Origin: Tateyamaria sp947503385
Lineage (GTDB): Bacteria; Pseudomonadota; Alphaproteobacteria; Rhodobacterales; Rhodobacteraceae
NCBI RefSeq assembly: GCF_051195235.1
Contig: NZ_JBNFZM010000001.1
Location: 434,001-498,000 of the forward strand
DNA length: 64,000 nucleotides
Reading direction: 5' to 3'
The notes under the pieces were generated by a model. That model was not told the DNA's origin. It saw only the letters and a program-made list of their open reading frames with translations, and searched no databases. Positions within the stretch are counted from its first letter, which is position 1. Each line of letters starts with the position of its first letter. Below, in pieces: positions 42,824-51,102 of this stretch. A program made the position numbers and the translations under genes.

Positions 42824-42863
42824 GCCGCGGGCAGGCGGGGCGCACTGTTACCCCGCCCGCGGC
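42824..42863 (-). other. pufA-pufL intercistronic stem-loop
   Basis: GCCGCGGG (42824-42831) pairs with CCCGCGGC (42856-42863) in an eight-base outer stem, and CGGGG (42836-42840) with CCCCG (42851-42855) in an inner five-base stem separated by a CAGG bulge, with a ten-base loop. It lies 20 bases after the pufA stop. In Rhodobacter, a hairpin at this place blocks 3'-5' decay of the LH1 mRNA, giving more PufBA than PufLM; this one fits that role. Confidence 0.85.
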
Positions 42864-42882
42864 GCTGTCTTGGTGACCGGAA

Positions 42883-43050
42883 TTACTCCGCGCGCTCTGC
42901 AGCGGCGATTTCAAACCAGTTGAAGCCTTCCGCCCCCGTGCTCAGCAGGACGAGGTGAATCATCGCTGCAAGCAAGAAGAGGAAGACGCCCTGTGCAACA
43001 AACACACGGCGGGGATCGAAGATGAGCCAGATCTTGTAGAACTTTGCCAT
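42883..43050 (-). CDS. pufA: Light-harvesting complex 1 alpha polypeptide
   Basis: A 55-residue single-span membrane protein, too short for many gene finders. KFYKIWLIFDPRRVF at residues 3-17 is the LH1 alpha N-terminal signature; the central helix contains the bacteriochlorophyll-ligand His in AAMIHLVLLST near residue 32, followed by NWFEI. Start ATG at 43050 follows GAGGAGGG. It pairs with PufB in the ring around the reaction centre. It lies 14 bases after pufB. Confidence 0.96.
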   Translation of the reverse strand: MAKFYKIWLIFDPRRVFVAQGVFLFLLAAMIHLVLLSTGAEGFNWFEIAAAERAE

Positions 43051-43064
43051 TTGCTAATCCCTCC

Positions 43065-43211
43065 TCAGAACCACGGACGCCAGATGAACACTGCCAAGTG
43101 AGCGACAACGGCAACGGCTGTGAAAAGCCAGAGCCCGCTCATATAGACAGCGTGCAGCTCTTGCGCCTGCTCGTCTGTGAGACCTGTGAAAGACAGGTGA
43201 TTATCAGCCAT
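43065..43211 (-). CDS. pufB: Light-harvesting complex 1 beta polypeptide
   Basis: A 48-residue single-span protein. FTGLTDEQAQELHAVYMSG at residues 8-26 is the LH1 beta cytoplasmic signature; the ligand His is in VVAHLAVFIWRPWF near residue 38, with the C-terminal RPWF of LH1 beta. The ATG at 43211 follows GGAGGAATATTT. It precedes pufA by 14 bases and follows pufQ after a 159-base gap. Confidence 0.96.
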   Translation of the reverse strand: MADNHLSFTGLTDEQAQELHAVYMSGLWLFTAVAVVAHLAVFIWRPWF

Positions 43212-43370
43212 AAATATTCCTCCGGAACGTTATGCTGACGCCGCGCTCCCCGCGGCCGGGTCCTTTGGGGTCGCCCCCTCCGGGCTCTGTCCACCTGTTG
43301 CCAGGCGTCCAGTTCGATGTCTCAGCAGGCGCACGACAGCTGAGAAATTCGGTATGTGTCTGTTTGCCGA

Positions 43371-43598
43371 TCAAGCGTTGAAGATCATCGGCGTGATGAT
43401 CCGCGCTTGGGTCCAGGCCCGGGCCATCGGCCCCTTGTCTGTGAACGAACGCGATTTGATCGCGGCCAGTGCCCATGTCAGGCAGGCCAGCGGCAGCGTT
43501 GCCACAAAGATAATGGCGAAATAGACCATGAATTCGGTCTTGATACCGGCGCGCTTTTTCGGCGTCTCGGCGGCCATATTGGACGTCATGTCAGTCAT
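43371..43598 (-). CDS. pufQ: PufQ, bacteriochlorophyll-related assembly protein
   Basis: A 75-residue protein with one membrane helix at about residues 23-46 (FMVYFAIIFVATLP). The C-terminal GPMARAWTQARIITPMIF is a PufQ signature. In Rhodobacter, PufQ supports bacteriochlorophyll synthesis or delivery. It begins within the bchZ 3' end (ATGA overlap) and is first of the puf genes. The 159 bases after it, before pufB, hold no other gene that I can see. Confidence 0.92.
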   Translation of the reverse strand: MTDMTSNMAAETPKKRAGIKTEFMVYFAIIFVATLPLACLTWALAAIKSRSFTDKGPMARAWTQARIITPMIFNA

Positions 43599-45085
43599 GA
43601 TGTTCCTCCCTCGGAAACTGGGTCTGACGACCCCGCCAAAGCGGGATCAAGTGCGCGCACGGTCTCGATCACAACCCGGTCCGCACCTGCGTCCAGCGCT
43701 GCTTGCTCAGCGGCATCACGCAATGTCTTGGCGGCGGAAATACGGGTCAGGATGGGGTGCTGCTCGACAATCCGGTCAAGCATGGCCTGCGCATCGGCAT
43801 CCCAAGGGAAGTCGCGGCGCAGGGTCGTCGGTGTGGCCTCGGCGGCATCCATGTCGGTGGCCAGAGGCAGAATGTGAAACAGAGCGTCAAAGAGGCCGTT
43901 GCAGACCTCCTGAATCAGATACGTGGCCCCTGCATAGCCCATCATCGGCGTGCCGGTGTGCCGCCGGATCGCGGCACCGGGGAACGAGGCAGCGATGAAC
44001 GCAGGCGACGGCCCGTGCCCGCCCTTCAATTCGGCCAGATACATCTTTTCGTTGATCGACCCGAACACAACGAGCGGTCGTTTTTGCGCCATCCAGGCGC
44101 GCACCTCTTCGTTGTTGGTCTTCTTGCCCGCCACGCGCGCCACGGCAAAGGCGCAAGGCAGGCCCATATCCTCTTCGAGGAACAGCCGGATACCTCGGGC
44201 ATAGGTCTCGTTCGCCACAACCGCAAAGCTCGCGGTGGCAAAGAAATCCTGCGTCACGGACCGCCACAGGTCCCAGACAGGCTTCAGCGTCGAATGCTTC
44301 TCGCGCTGGATAAAAGGTTCGGGGTCGAGGCCCACCAAGGTCCCCAGTGCGCGCAGGAACTTGGTGGTACTCTCGACCCCTATCGGGGCTTGTAAATACG
44401 GCTTGGCAAGAAGCTCGCACAACCCGCGCCCGAACTCGCGGTACATGCAGATGTTGACATCCGCATTTACCAAATCTCTCATTTCGGCCACATGCGCGCC
44501 CAACGGCATAACCATGTTGACCTCGCAGCCGATCCCTTCGACCAGTCTGCGGATCTCGGCCAGATCGGACGGCATGTTGAACGTGCCGTACATCGGGCCG
44601 AGGATGTTAACGCGAGGACGCGCACCTTCCTCGCGTTTCTTCTCGGGCGGCATCCGACCCTTGGTCATACCGAACTCGGTAAAGATCCAGGTCATCGCCC
44701 GATCCGCCGCTTCCCATTGATCCTCATCAATGGTGCGTGGCAGGAATCTCTGAATGTTTGTGCCTTGGGGGGTGACACCCCCGCCGATCATCTCGGCGAT
44801 TGAACCGGTCACAACAACCGCAGGCAAAGCCGGGTCCAGCGTGCCCCAAGCCCTTTTCATGGCACCTTCGGTGCCGTCCCGGCCCAGCTCTTCCTCGCCC
44901 AGACCCGTGGTCACAATGGGCAACTCATGTGGCGGCAATGCATCCGTGTAGTGCAGCACAGAGGTCACCGGCAGGTTCTCGCAGCCCACAGGGCCGTCGA
45001 TCACACATTGCAGGCCTTTTACGGCACAGAATGCGTATACAGCGCCCCAATACCCGCCAGCCCGATCGTGGTCCATGATCAGCAT
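43595..45085 (-). CDS. bchZ: Chlorophyllide a reductase subunit Z
   Basis: A 496-residue nitrogenase-like catalytic subunit. With BchX and BchY it reduces ring B of chlorophyllide a on the way to bacteriochlorophyll a. DGPVGCENLPVTSVLHYTDALPP-type N-terminus carries a cluster-ligand Cys near residue 33. The ATG at 45085 follows GGGAGG at six bases; a GTG two codons upstream is possible. Its stop overlaps pufQ by four bases, so bch and puf genes are co-transcribed. An 88-base gap, with a small GGTCCG hairpin, separates it from bchY. Confidence 0.95.
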   Translation of the reverse strand: MLIMDHDRAGGYWGAVYAFCAVKGLQCVIDGPVGCENLPVTSVLHYTDALPPHELPIVTTGLGEEELGRDGTEGAMKRAWGTLDPALPAVVVTGSIAEMIGGGVTPQGTNIQRFLPRTIDEDQWEAADRAMTWIFTEFGMTKGRMPPEKKREEGARPRVNILGPMYGTFNMPSDLAEIRRLVEGIGCEVNMVMPLGAHVAEMRDLVNADVNICMYREFGRGLCELLAKPYLQAPIGVESTTKFLRALGTLVGLDPEPFIQREKHSTLKPVWDLWRSVTQDFFATASFAVVANETYARGIRLFLEEDMGLPCAFAVARVAGKKTNNEEVRAWMAQKRPLVVFGSINEKMYLAELKGGHGPSPAFIAASFPGAAIRRHTGTPMMGYAGATYLIQEVCNGLFDALFHILPLATDMDAAEATPTTLRRDFPWDADAQAMLDRIVEQHPILTRISAAKTLRDAAEQAALDAGADRVVIETVRALDPALAGSSDPVSEGGTS

Positions 45086-45173
45086 AGCCACCTCCCATGC
45101 GTCTTCAGGCGCGCCGCGCCTTCATCCGCCGAAGAGGTCCGGACCCGGACCGATGAGGCATCGCGCCAAACCA

Positions 45174-46742
45174 TCAGATCATCTCCGCCGCCTTCGCGGC
45201 CTTCTGCTGGCGTTCCAGTTTCTTCAAGTTCTGCGCCCGGAAATCGGGCCGCAGGTTCGGCTCACCTTCCCAGACACCGGCAGTGTCGCCTTCGCCGACG
45301 CCTTCAAAGAAGTCGCGCATGTGATCCATGCGTCCCTTGTTGGCGATCGCCGCGTTGATGACCTGTGCCAGCGACCCGGCACCGGCGACGCCCATCAGGG
45401 GCCGCGCTGAAATCAGGTTGGTAAAGTAGAGACCGGGCACGCCCAGTTCCTTGGCCCTCTGCACCACCGGGGTGGTCCCGATAGCAAGGTCCGGCTTGAC
45501 CGCTTCCATCGCGGCACAATCATCTTCGAGAGACGCGCGGAATGTCACCTTCACGCCCTTAGCTTCCAGCCATGCCTGATCGTCCGCATTCCACGGGGTG
45601 CGCGGGCAGGCCGTGCCCACATATGGCACCTCGGCCCCGCTTTCGATCAGCAGGCGCGCGACCAGCAACTCGGAGCCTTCGTAACCAGACAGCGTGATCG
45701 TGCCCTTGATCGGCGTGGCCGCCAACGCGCCGGCGATTGCAGGCAGCACGGCGTTCTGCGCCGCCGCGATCTGTTCCGCAGAACAGCCATTTGCCGCGCC
45801 GATGGCCTTGAGCCACGCGGCAGTGCCGTCACGGCCCACAGGCGCGGACCCGACCACGGGACGACCGGCCGCCTGAAATTCGCGCACCGCTGCCGTGTAG
45901 AACGGATGCACCGCTGCCACGACGGACGAATCCAGGGCGGCATAAAGCTCGCGCCACTCGCGGCACGGCACGACAGGTCCCGCCGCCAACCCCAAAGGTG
46001 CCAGCATCTGCCCGATCATCATCGGGTCCGCCGGGAACATCTCGCCCAGCAGCGCCACGGTCGGGCGGTCAGACTTCCCACCCACGGGAGCGGCCACCGG
46101 CCCCGCCTCTGCTTCGGCGCGGGCATAGTTCAGCATCGCCCCGGCCAGAACGTCCTTGGCCTCGGCATGAGTGGGAATACCAAATCCCGGCACGTCGATC
46201 CCGACGATCCGGACACCGTTGATTTCGTTGGGCAACAGCCGCAACGGCACACCAGAGGCGGTGGGAACGCAGAGGTTCGTCACCACGATAGCGTCGAATT
46301 TCTCGGGATCGGCGAGGTCATGCACGCTTTCGCGGATGTCCTCAAACAGCTTGCCAGTCACCAGTGTTTCAGAATTGAACGGCACATAGCCAACCGACCG
46401 GCGCGCCCCGTAAAAGTGGCTCACAAAGGTCAGGCCATAGACACAGCAAGCCGACCCGGACAGCACGGTCGCCACCCGGCGCATCCGCAATCCGACACGC
46501 AATGACCCGAAGGCCGGACACATCGACTGCGGCTTGTCATGTGGACCTTGTGGGTAATCGGCGGCGAATTTGTCCAGCATCTCGGAATTGCCGGCCATTC
46601 GGGCGGCCTTTTCCATGTCCGAACCAGAGTGGCACCCAAGACCGTCCACAGGGGCAGTGCCCACGGGCATCTCTGCCTCGCGCGGGTGGCCCTTGGTCAC
46701 CTCCACCGCGTCGGCGGCGTCATATGTGACCTTTGCGCTCAT
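45174..46742 (-). CDS. bchY: Chlorophyllide a reductase subunit Y
   Basis: A 522-residue nitrogenase-like subunit that forms the catalytic heterotetramer with BchZ. Conserved Cys positions lie in GLGCHSGSDME near residue 37, QSMCPAFGSLR near 75 and SGSACCVYGLTFVSHFYGARR near 98; these hold the inter-subunit iron-sulfur cluster. The ATG at 46742 overlaps the stop of the small gene at 46739-46936 by four bases rather than that of bchX. Confidence 0.95.
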   Translation of the reverse strand: MSAKVTYDAADAVEVTKGHPREAEMPVGTAPVDGLGCHSGSDMEKAARMAGNSEMLDKFAADYPQGPHDKPQSMCPAFGSLRVGLRMRRVATVLSGSACCVYGLTFVSHFYGARRSVGYVPFNSETLVTGKLFEDIRESVHDLADPEKFDAIVVTNLCVPTASGVPLRLLPNEINGVRIVGIDVPGFGIPTHAEAKDVLAGAMLNYARAEAEAGPVAAPVGGKSDRPTVALLGEMFPADPMMIGQMLAPLGLAAGPVVPCREWRELYAALDSSVVAAVHPFYTAAVREFQAAGRPVVGSAPVGRDGTAAWLKAIGAANGCSAEQIAAAQNAVLPAIAGALAATPIKGTITLSGYEGSELLVARLLIESGAEVPYVGTACPRTPWNADDQAWLEAKGVKVTFRASLEDDCAAMEAVKPDLAIGTTPVVQRAKELGVPGLYFTNLISARPLMGVAGAGSLAQVINAAIANKGRMDHMRDFFEGVGEGDTAGVWEGEPNLRPDFRAQNLKKLERQQKAAKAAEMI

Positions 46743-46936
46743 TCCGCGATCTGCCTGCGGACGTCATCAAGCACCCGGGTGAACGTTCTGTGGTCATCTA
46801 TGAACTGGGCAGAACGCGCGATGGATTCCCGCAACTGCAACCGGGCAACGCCGATCATGGTCTTGCTGTCGTTCAGCAACCGATATGTTTCCGCAACAGC
46901 AACATCGCTGCGCTGAAGGGCGTCATGCGTCGTCAT
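46739..46936 (-). CDS. Small unrecognised protein encoded between bchX and bchY
   Basis: A 65-residue, charged, probably helical, soluble protein with no Cys and no membrane segment. The middle contains SKTMIGVARLQLRESIARS. I do not recognise the family. Its ATG at 46936 lies inside the bchX 3' end (14-base overlap) and its stop overlaps the bchY start by ATGA, so it is well placed for translational coupling in the bchCXYZ operon. In the classical Rhodobacter arrangement bchX and bchY adjoin directly. It could modulate chlorophyllide reductase, or be a linker ORF with no function of its own. Confidence 0.65.
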   Translation of the reverse strand: MTTHDALQRSDVAVAETYRLLNDSKTMIGVARLQLRESIARSAQFIDDHRTFTRVLDDVRRQIAE

Positions 46937-47924
46937 AGATCACCTCAAGCGATTCCTTGGGCGCTGCGTTCTTGCCGCGCATATCCGTGTCGGTTGCAGG
47001 CTCCAGCACCACTCCGGCACCGGTTTCGGACCCATCGAACAGCTCCAGCAACCCATCCTGAGACAAGGGTGCCGGGCGCACCGGCGGGGCTGCGGCCACG
47101 TTCACACCCAGTTCGGCAAACAGTGCACCCCACTGGCTCTCGGCGGTGCCGACAATCTGGTAGTTGGCGGATTTCTTGCGCAGGTCATCGTCCTGCGGGA
47201 TCGACGCCAGAACCGGAATATCAACGGCCTTGGCAAAGGCCTGCGCCTCGCCCGACCCGTCATCCTTGTTGATGACAAGTCCCGCGACACCAACGTTGCC
47301 ACCCAGCTTGCGGAAATATTCCACCGCCGAACAGACGTTGTTGGCCACATAGAGCGACTGCAAATCGTTCGACCCCACAAGGATCACTTTCTGAGCCATG
47401 TCCCGCGCGATGGGCAGGCCAAAGCCGCCACAGACAACGTCTCCGAGAAAATCCAGGAGGACATAGTCAAAATCCCAATCGTGGAAGCCAAGTTTTTCGA
47501 GGAGTTCAAAGCCATGGATGATCCCCCGGCCACCGCAGCCGCGACCCACTTCGGGCCCGCCCAGTTCCATTGCAAAGACGCCGCCGCGCTTGAAACACAC
47601 ATCGCCGATCTGCACCTCTTCGCCTGCGAGTTTCTTGCGGGTCGAGGTTTCGATGATGGTCGGGCACGCCTTGCCACCAAAGAGCAGCGATGTGGTGTCC
47701 GATTTTGGGTCGCACCCGATCAGCAGCACGCGCTTGCCCTGTTCGGCCATCATGTGGCTGAGATTGGCCAACGTGAACGACTTGCCGATCCCGCCTTTGC
47801 CATAGATCGCGATGATCTGGGTGTCCTTTGTGGCCTCTGCGGGCAGCACGTCGGCCAAATCCTCGTTTGCCTCGTCGCGCAGGCGTTGATCGAAATCCTT
47901 GAGATTAGGAACCTCGTCTTTCAT
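46923..47924 (-). CDS. bchX: Chlorophyllide a reductase iron protein X
   Basis: A 333-residue NifH-like ATPase that passes electrons to BchYZ. The P-loop YGKGGIGKS starts at residue 41; cluster-ligand Cys residues are in GPEVGRGCGGRG near residue 125 and DFLGDVVCGGFGLP near 160. The N-terminal 35-residue extension before the P-loop is typical of BchX. It starts three bases after bchC. The C-terminal 40 residues are Pro/Ala-rich and acidic. Confidence 0.96.
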   Translation of the reverse strand: MKDEVPNLKDFDQRLRDEANEDLADVLPAEATKDTQIIAIYGKGGIGKSFTLANLSHMMAEQGKRVLLIGCDPKSDTTSLLFGGKACPTIIETSTRKKLAGEEVQIGDVCFKRGGVFAMELGGPEVGRGCGGRGIIHGFELLEKLGFHDWDFDYVLLDFLGDVVCGGFGLPIARDMAQKVILVGSNDLQSLYVANNVCSAVEYFRKLGGNVGVAGLVINKDDGSGEAQAFAKAVDIPVLASIPQDDDLRKKSANYQIVGTAESQWGALFAELGVNVAAAPPVRPAPLSQDGLLELFDGSETGAGVVLEPATDTDMRGKNAAPKESLEVIYDDA

Positions 47925-47927
47925 CGT

Positions 47928-48863
47928 TCAGTGCTCCCAATCCAAAATCATTTTTAGGCAGGCCCCATCGGTGAATGCCTGTTCATAGGCGGCCCGTGCA
48001 TCCGCAGCAGGCCGTGTGTGTGTGATCAATCCGTCAAGGCGCAGCGCGCCGCATTCCACCAGCGCGCGGGTCGCGGCGAGGTCATCGCGCGTCCATTCAG
48101 CGGCCACGCGGAACCGCGCCTCCTTCATGAATGCGGGCGGAAAGGCAAAGCTGAGCGGCGCCGTATAGAACCCGGCCAACACGATCTCGCCACCCTTGGC
48201 GATGCGGCCCACCAGATCATTCAGCAGCGCGCCCTGACCGGACGCGTCGTAGATCGAATTGTAATCGCGGCGGGGATCCATTTCGGGGTCGATGACCTCG
48301 TAGCCCGTCGCACCGCTGCGGCGGTCGGGGTCGATCTCCCAAACGGTCGGCGCGGGCGCGCCGGATGCGATGGTCAACCGGGCCAGCAAGCGGCCCAGCA
48401 CCCCGTGGCCGATGATCAGGTCCGGCACGGCCTTGTTCATGCCCGCCATCGCGTGGCGTGCCGTGGCGGCCAGCGCCAGCAGCGCCCCTTCGGGACCAAA
48501 GCCCGCATCGATTCGCGTCACGCGTTCGCTGTCAGTGACAACCCTCCGGGCCGCACCACCAAACAGACCAAACGCACCTTCATAGCAATTGGCACCGGGG
48601 ACAAAGACGTGATCGCCGGGCTTGAACCCCGTCAGATTGCCCGCCTCGACGACCTCGCCTGCGGCCTCGTAACCGGGCACCAGCGGATAGCCCATGCCGG
48701 GAAAAGGTGGCATTTCGCCTGACCAGAACAGCTTTTCCGTGCCGGTGGAGATGCCGGAATGGGCAATGTCTACGACAAGGTCTGCCGGTCCCGGCGCGTT
48801 GAGCGCCAGGGTATCGATGTCGAGGTCCTTGGGACCTTTCAACAGAACGGCAGCGGTGTCCAA
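47928..48863 (-). CDS. bchC: 3-hydroxyethyl bacteriochlorophyllide a dehydrogenase
   Basis: A 311-residue MDR-type dehydrogenase that oxidises the C3 hydroxyethyl group to acetyl late in bacteriochlorophyll synthesis. SGISTGTEKLFWSGEMP near residue 37 and GYPLVPGYEAAGEV near 57 are BchC signatures; a nucleotide-binding GHGVLGRLLA lies near 150. The start appears to be TTG at 48863, after CGGAGA; no in-frame ATG precedes the homology. Two PpsR palindromes overlap a good promoter 78-105 bases upstream, as at Rhodobacter bchC. Confidence 0.94.
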   Translation of the reverse strand: MDTAAVLLKGPKDLDIDTLALNAPGPADLVVDIAHSGISTGTEKLFWSGEMPPFPGMGYPLVPGYEAAGEVVEAGNLTGFKPGDHVFVPGANCYEGAFGLFGGAARRVVTDSERVTRIDAGFGPEGALLALAATARHAMAGMNKAVPDLIIGHGVLGRLLARLTIASGAPAPTVWEIDPDRRSGATGYEVIDPEMDPRRDYNSIYDASGQGALLNDLVGRIAKGGEIVLAGFYTAPLSFAFPPAFMKEARFRVAAEWTRDDLAATRALVECGALRLDGLITHTRPAADARAAYEQAFTDGACLKMILDWEH

Positions 48864-48936
48864 GTTGGTCTCCGTGTCAGATGCCGCATTCCATGTGTCT
48901 TGTGTCGAAAAGACTCAGGGCGGCTGTTTTGCTTAG

Positions 48937-48980
48937 TGTCATTCTAATTAGACAAACGGATGTGTCAATTATAATAGACA
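48937..48980 (-). promoter_or_regulatory. bchC promoter with tandem PpsR/CrtJ sites
   Basis: Two TGT-N12-ACA palindromes (both of the TGTC/GACA form) occupy 48937-48954 and 48963-48980, separated by eight bases, the spacing known for cooperative PpsR/CrtJ binding. On the minus strand a sigma-70-type promoter is overlaid: TTGACA at 48968-48963, a 16-base spacer, and TAGAAT at 48946-48941. The repressor would therefore cover both the -35 and -10 boxes. The ppsR gene itself is not in the window. Confidence 0.88.
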
Positions 48981-49003
48981 CTTTCGTGGCATGTCAGTGT
49001 CAA

Positions 49004-50119
49004 TCAGGCTGGACGGGCAGCCGTGACGACCCGCGTGACATAGGCCCGCGCCGGTGCCCCGCTCTTGATCTGTGCAAAACCCGCCGCGCGCAGCAATGCG
49101 CTGATCTCAGCGGCGGAGCGTGCCCGCCCCGTCTGCATCGCCATGGTGTAGAAGGCAAAGTACACGTCGCCTGCGCGGTCTGGCTTTGCGCCGCCGCCCA
49201 TCGGCTCGGACACGATCAACCGCCCGCCCGGAGGCAGGGCGTCATACACTTTGCCCAACAGATCACGCACGGTGTCATCAGCATGGTCGTACAGCACTCG
49301 CACCAGCGAAATGGCGTCCGCCCCCGTTGGCAGTGGCTGATCCCGAAACGACCCCGGCACAATCTGCACACGGTCGGCCATGCCCGCCGCGTCGAACCGC
49401 GCCTGCGCCTCCGGCACCACCTGCGGCAGATCAAAAAGCGTCATCTCCATCTGCGGTGCGGTCGCCCCCGCAGCTTCGAGAAAGGCCCCTGTGCCGCCGC
49501 CGATATCCATCAGGTGCGCCACATCTTTGAACGACACTGCGCGCAGCGTGTCTTCGGCAACGAGGCGCTGCGATTGCGCCATAAGGTCGGAATATGTCGC
49601 GGCTTCAGCCGGGTCGATTTCACCACCAAAGACATAGGGCCAGAAGCGGGACAATTGGGTCTCTTCCTGGCCCCGCAGCAGTGCAACCGGATCACGCAGA
49701 TCGTCATAGAACGCCTTGTGGTGACGAATCATCGCCTCCAACCCCGGCACGCCCATCAGCGCCGCCCCTTGGCGGGCAAGGGCATAGCCGCTCCGCTTGC
49801 GTTTCAGCAATCCCTGCGCGGCCCCTGCCTGCAACAGCACCTGCATTCGCGCAGCGGGAACGGCACAGGCCTTGCCCAAGGTTTCGGCATCTTGCGGACC
49901 TGCGCGCAGACGGCGCGGGATATCAAGCTCGACCAGCGCCATCAGCACCTGACTGTGAACGAATCCCTGCACGATCTCGAACAGGGCCGCGCCGTCGGCG
50001 CGGGCACGTCCACGGGTCAGAGGGAACCGGGCCGCCCAGGACTGAAATCCGGGCCGCGCCACCAGCCGGTTCAGCCAGCCACCGCGCCATCCCGGCAGAT
50101 CATGGGTGCCCGTTGTCAT
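49004..50119 (-). CDS. crtF: Demethylspheroidene/hydroxyneurosporene O-methyltransferase
   Basis: A 371-residue SAM-dependent methyltransferase that methylates the C1 hydroxyl of carotenoids in the spheroidene route. The SAM site DIGGGTGAFLEAAG lies near residue 205, with LFDLPQVVPEA near 227 and LVRVLYDHADDTV near 270. It overlaps the crtE stop by four bases and ends 23 bases before the bchC promoter region. Transcript read-through from crtEF into bchCXYZ-puf would create the superoperon known in purple bacteria. Confidence 0.94.
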   Translation of the reverse strand: MTTGTHDLPGWRGGWLNRLVARPGFQSWAARFPLTRGRARADGAALFEIVQGFVHSQVLMALVELDIPRRLRAGPQDAETLGKACAVPAARMQVLLQAGAAQGLLKRKRSGYALARQGAALMGVPGLEAMIRHHKAFYDDLRDPVALLRGQEETQLSRFWPYVFGGEIDPAEAATYSDLMAQSQRLVAEDTLRAVSFKDVAHLMDIGGGTGAFLEAAGATAPQMEMTLFDLPQVVPEAQARFDAAGMADRVQIVPGSFRDQPLPTGADAISLVRVLYDHADDTVRDLLGKVYDALPPGGRLIVSEPMGGGAKPDRAGDVYFAFYTMAMQTGRARSAAEISALLRAAGFAQIKSGAPARAYVTRVVTAARPA

Positions 50120-51009
50120 TCGCCCGGCACACGGCTCGGGCTGACGACAGGTGTCAGCCGTTCGGCATACATCCGCACCATCTCGGCCAATTGCGCCTCA
50201 CCGGGGCAGGACGGGATCGACGAAATCGCACCGCCCAGAATGTCCTTGAGGCGCTGAATGGCCCCCTGCACCCCAAACTCCGTGACCGCGTTGGGGCGCC
50301 CATGCAGATCGTCCTGCCCGGCGGGCTTGCCCAGCGTTTCGGCATCGTAGAGCGCGTCGCGCAAGTCATCGGCCACTTGAAACGCCTCACCGATGCGCGC
50401 GCCCAATTCGAACCACGGCTCCGCCTCTTGCCCGGCGGCAATGGCCCCCATCTGCGTGGCGGCAATGAACAGCGCGCCGGTCTTGGCCTGATGATAGGCG
50501 CTCAGATCCACTTGGTCTTCGCTTTCCCAGCCCTGACCCGCGCAAATGCCACCGGGCATACCCGTGCGCTGCGCCAGCGTCAGGATCAGTTGCGTGACCC
50601 GGTCGGGCGCCAGATGCGACTGGCGCGCCAGAATTTCAAATGCCATGACAATCAGGCTGTCGCCCGTCAGCACCGCCAGCGGTTCGGAAAACGCGCGGTG
50701 CACACTGGGTTTGCCGCGCCGCACATCTGCGTCGTCGAAACAGGGCAGATCATCATGCACAAGCGAAGCGCAGTGAATGACCTCCAGCGCGGCGGCGGCG
50801 GCGTCCGACAGACCGGGACGGTCATCGCCACAGGCCATCGCCACCGACAGGCATATGGTGGGCCGTATCCGCGCCCCACCGGGTGCAGTGGCATAGTGCA
50901 GTGCTTCGCCCAGCTTTGGCGGGGTCGAAAAACGGCCATCCGCACCGCGCCCCTGACCGAGCGCGACGGCGCTTGCGATCGCCGTTTCAATCCGAGTGCT
51001 CAATCCCAT
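50116..51009 (-). CDS. crtE: Geranylgeranyl diphosphate synthase
   Basis: A 297-residue trans-prenyltransferase that makes GGPP for carotenoids and for the bacteriochlorophyll tail. The first Asp-rich motif HDDLPCFDD is at residues 85-93 and the second, VADDLRD, near 222. The ATG at 51009 follows GGAGG at five bases; a TTG four codons earlier overlaps that ribosome site and is unlikely. It is divergent from crtD with a 93-base gap holding two PpsR sites. Confidence 0.94.
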   Translation of the reverse strand: MGLSTRIETAIASAVALGQGRGADGRFSTPPKLGEALHYATAPGGARIRPTICLSVAMACGDDRPGLSDAAAAALEVIHCASLVHDDLPCFDDADVRRGKPSVHRAFSEPLAVLTGDSLIVMAFEILARQSHLAPDRVTQLILTLAQRTGMPGGICAGQGWESEDQVDLSAYHQAKTGALFIAATQMGAIAAGQEAEPWFELGARIGEAFQVADDLRDALYDAETLGKPAGQDDLHGRPNAVTEFGVQGAIQRLKDILGGAISSIPSCPGEAQLAEMVRMYAERLTPVVSPSRVPGE

Positions 51010-51031
51010 GGGGGCCTCCAAACCTGCAAAA

Positions 51032-51073
51032 TGTCACACATTGCTGACACATAAGTGTAAATCATACTGGACA
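51032..51073. promoter_or_regulatory. Tandem PpsR/CrtJ sites between crtE and crtD
   Basis: TGT-N12-ACA occurs at 51032-51049 (TGTC...GACA) and 51056-51073 (TGTA...GACA), six bases apart, in the 93-base divergent gap. Binding there could repress both crtEF-bch-puf (leftward) and crtDC (rightward) under oxygen or light. Core promoter boxes are weak: a possible TTGCTG-N16-CATACT pair points toward crtD. Confidence 0.82.
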
Positions 51074-51102
51074 CATTGCCTTGGTGAGTCAACAATCGGG
51101 AC

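Noticed and set aside
43204..43476. A 90-codon minus-strand frame between pufQ and pufB
   Set aside because: It overlaps both the pufQ 3' end and the pufB start in another frame and has no recognisable sequence; no ribosome site precedes it.
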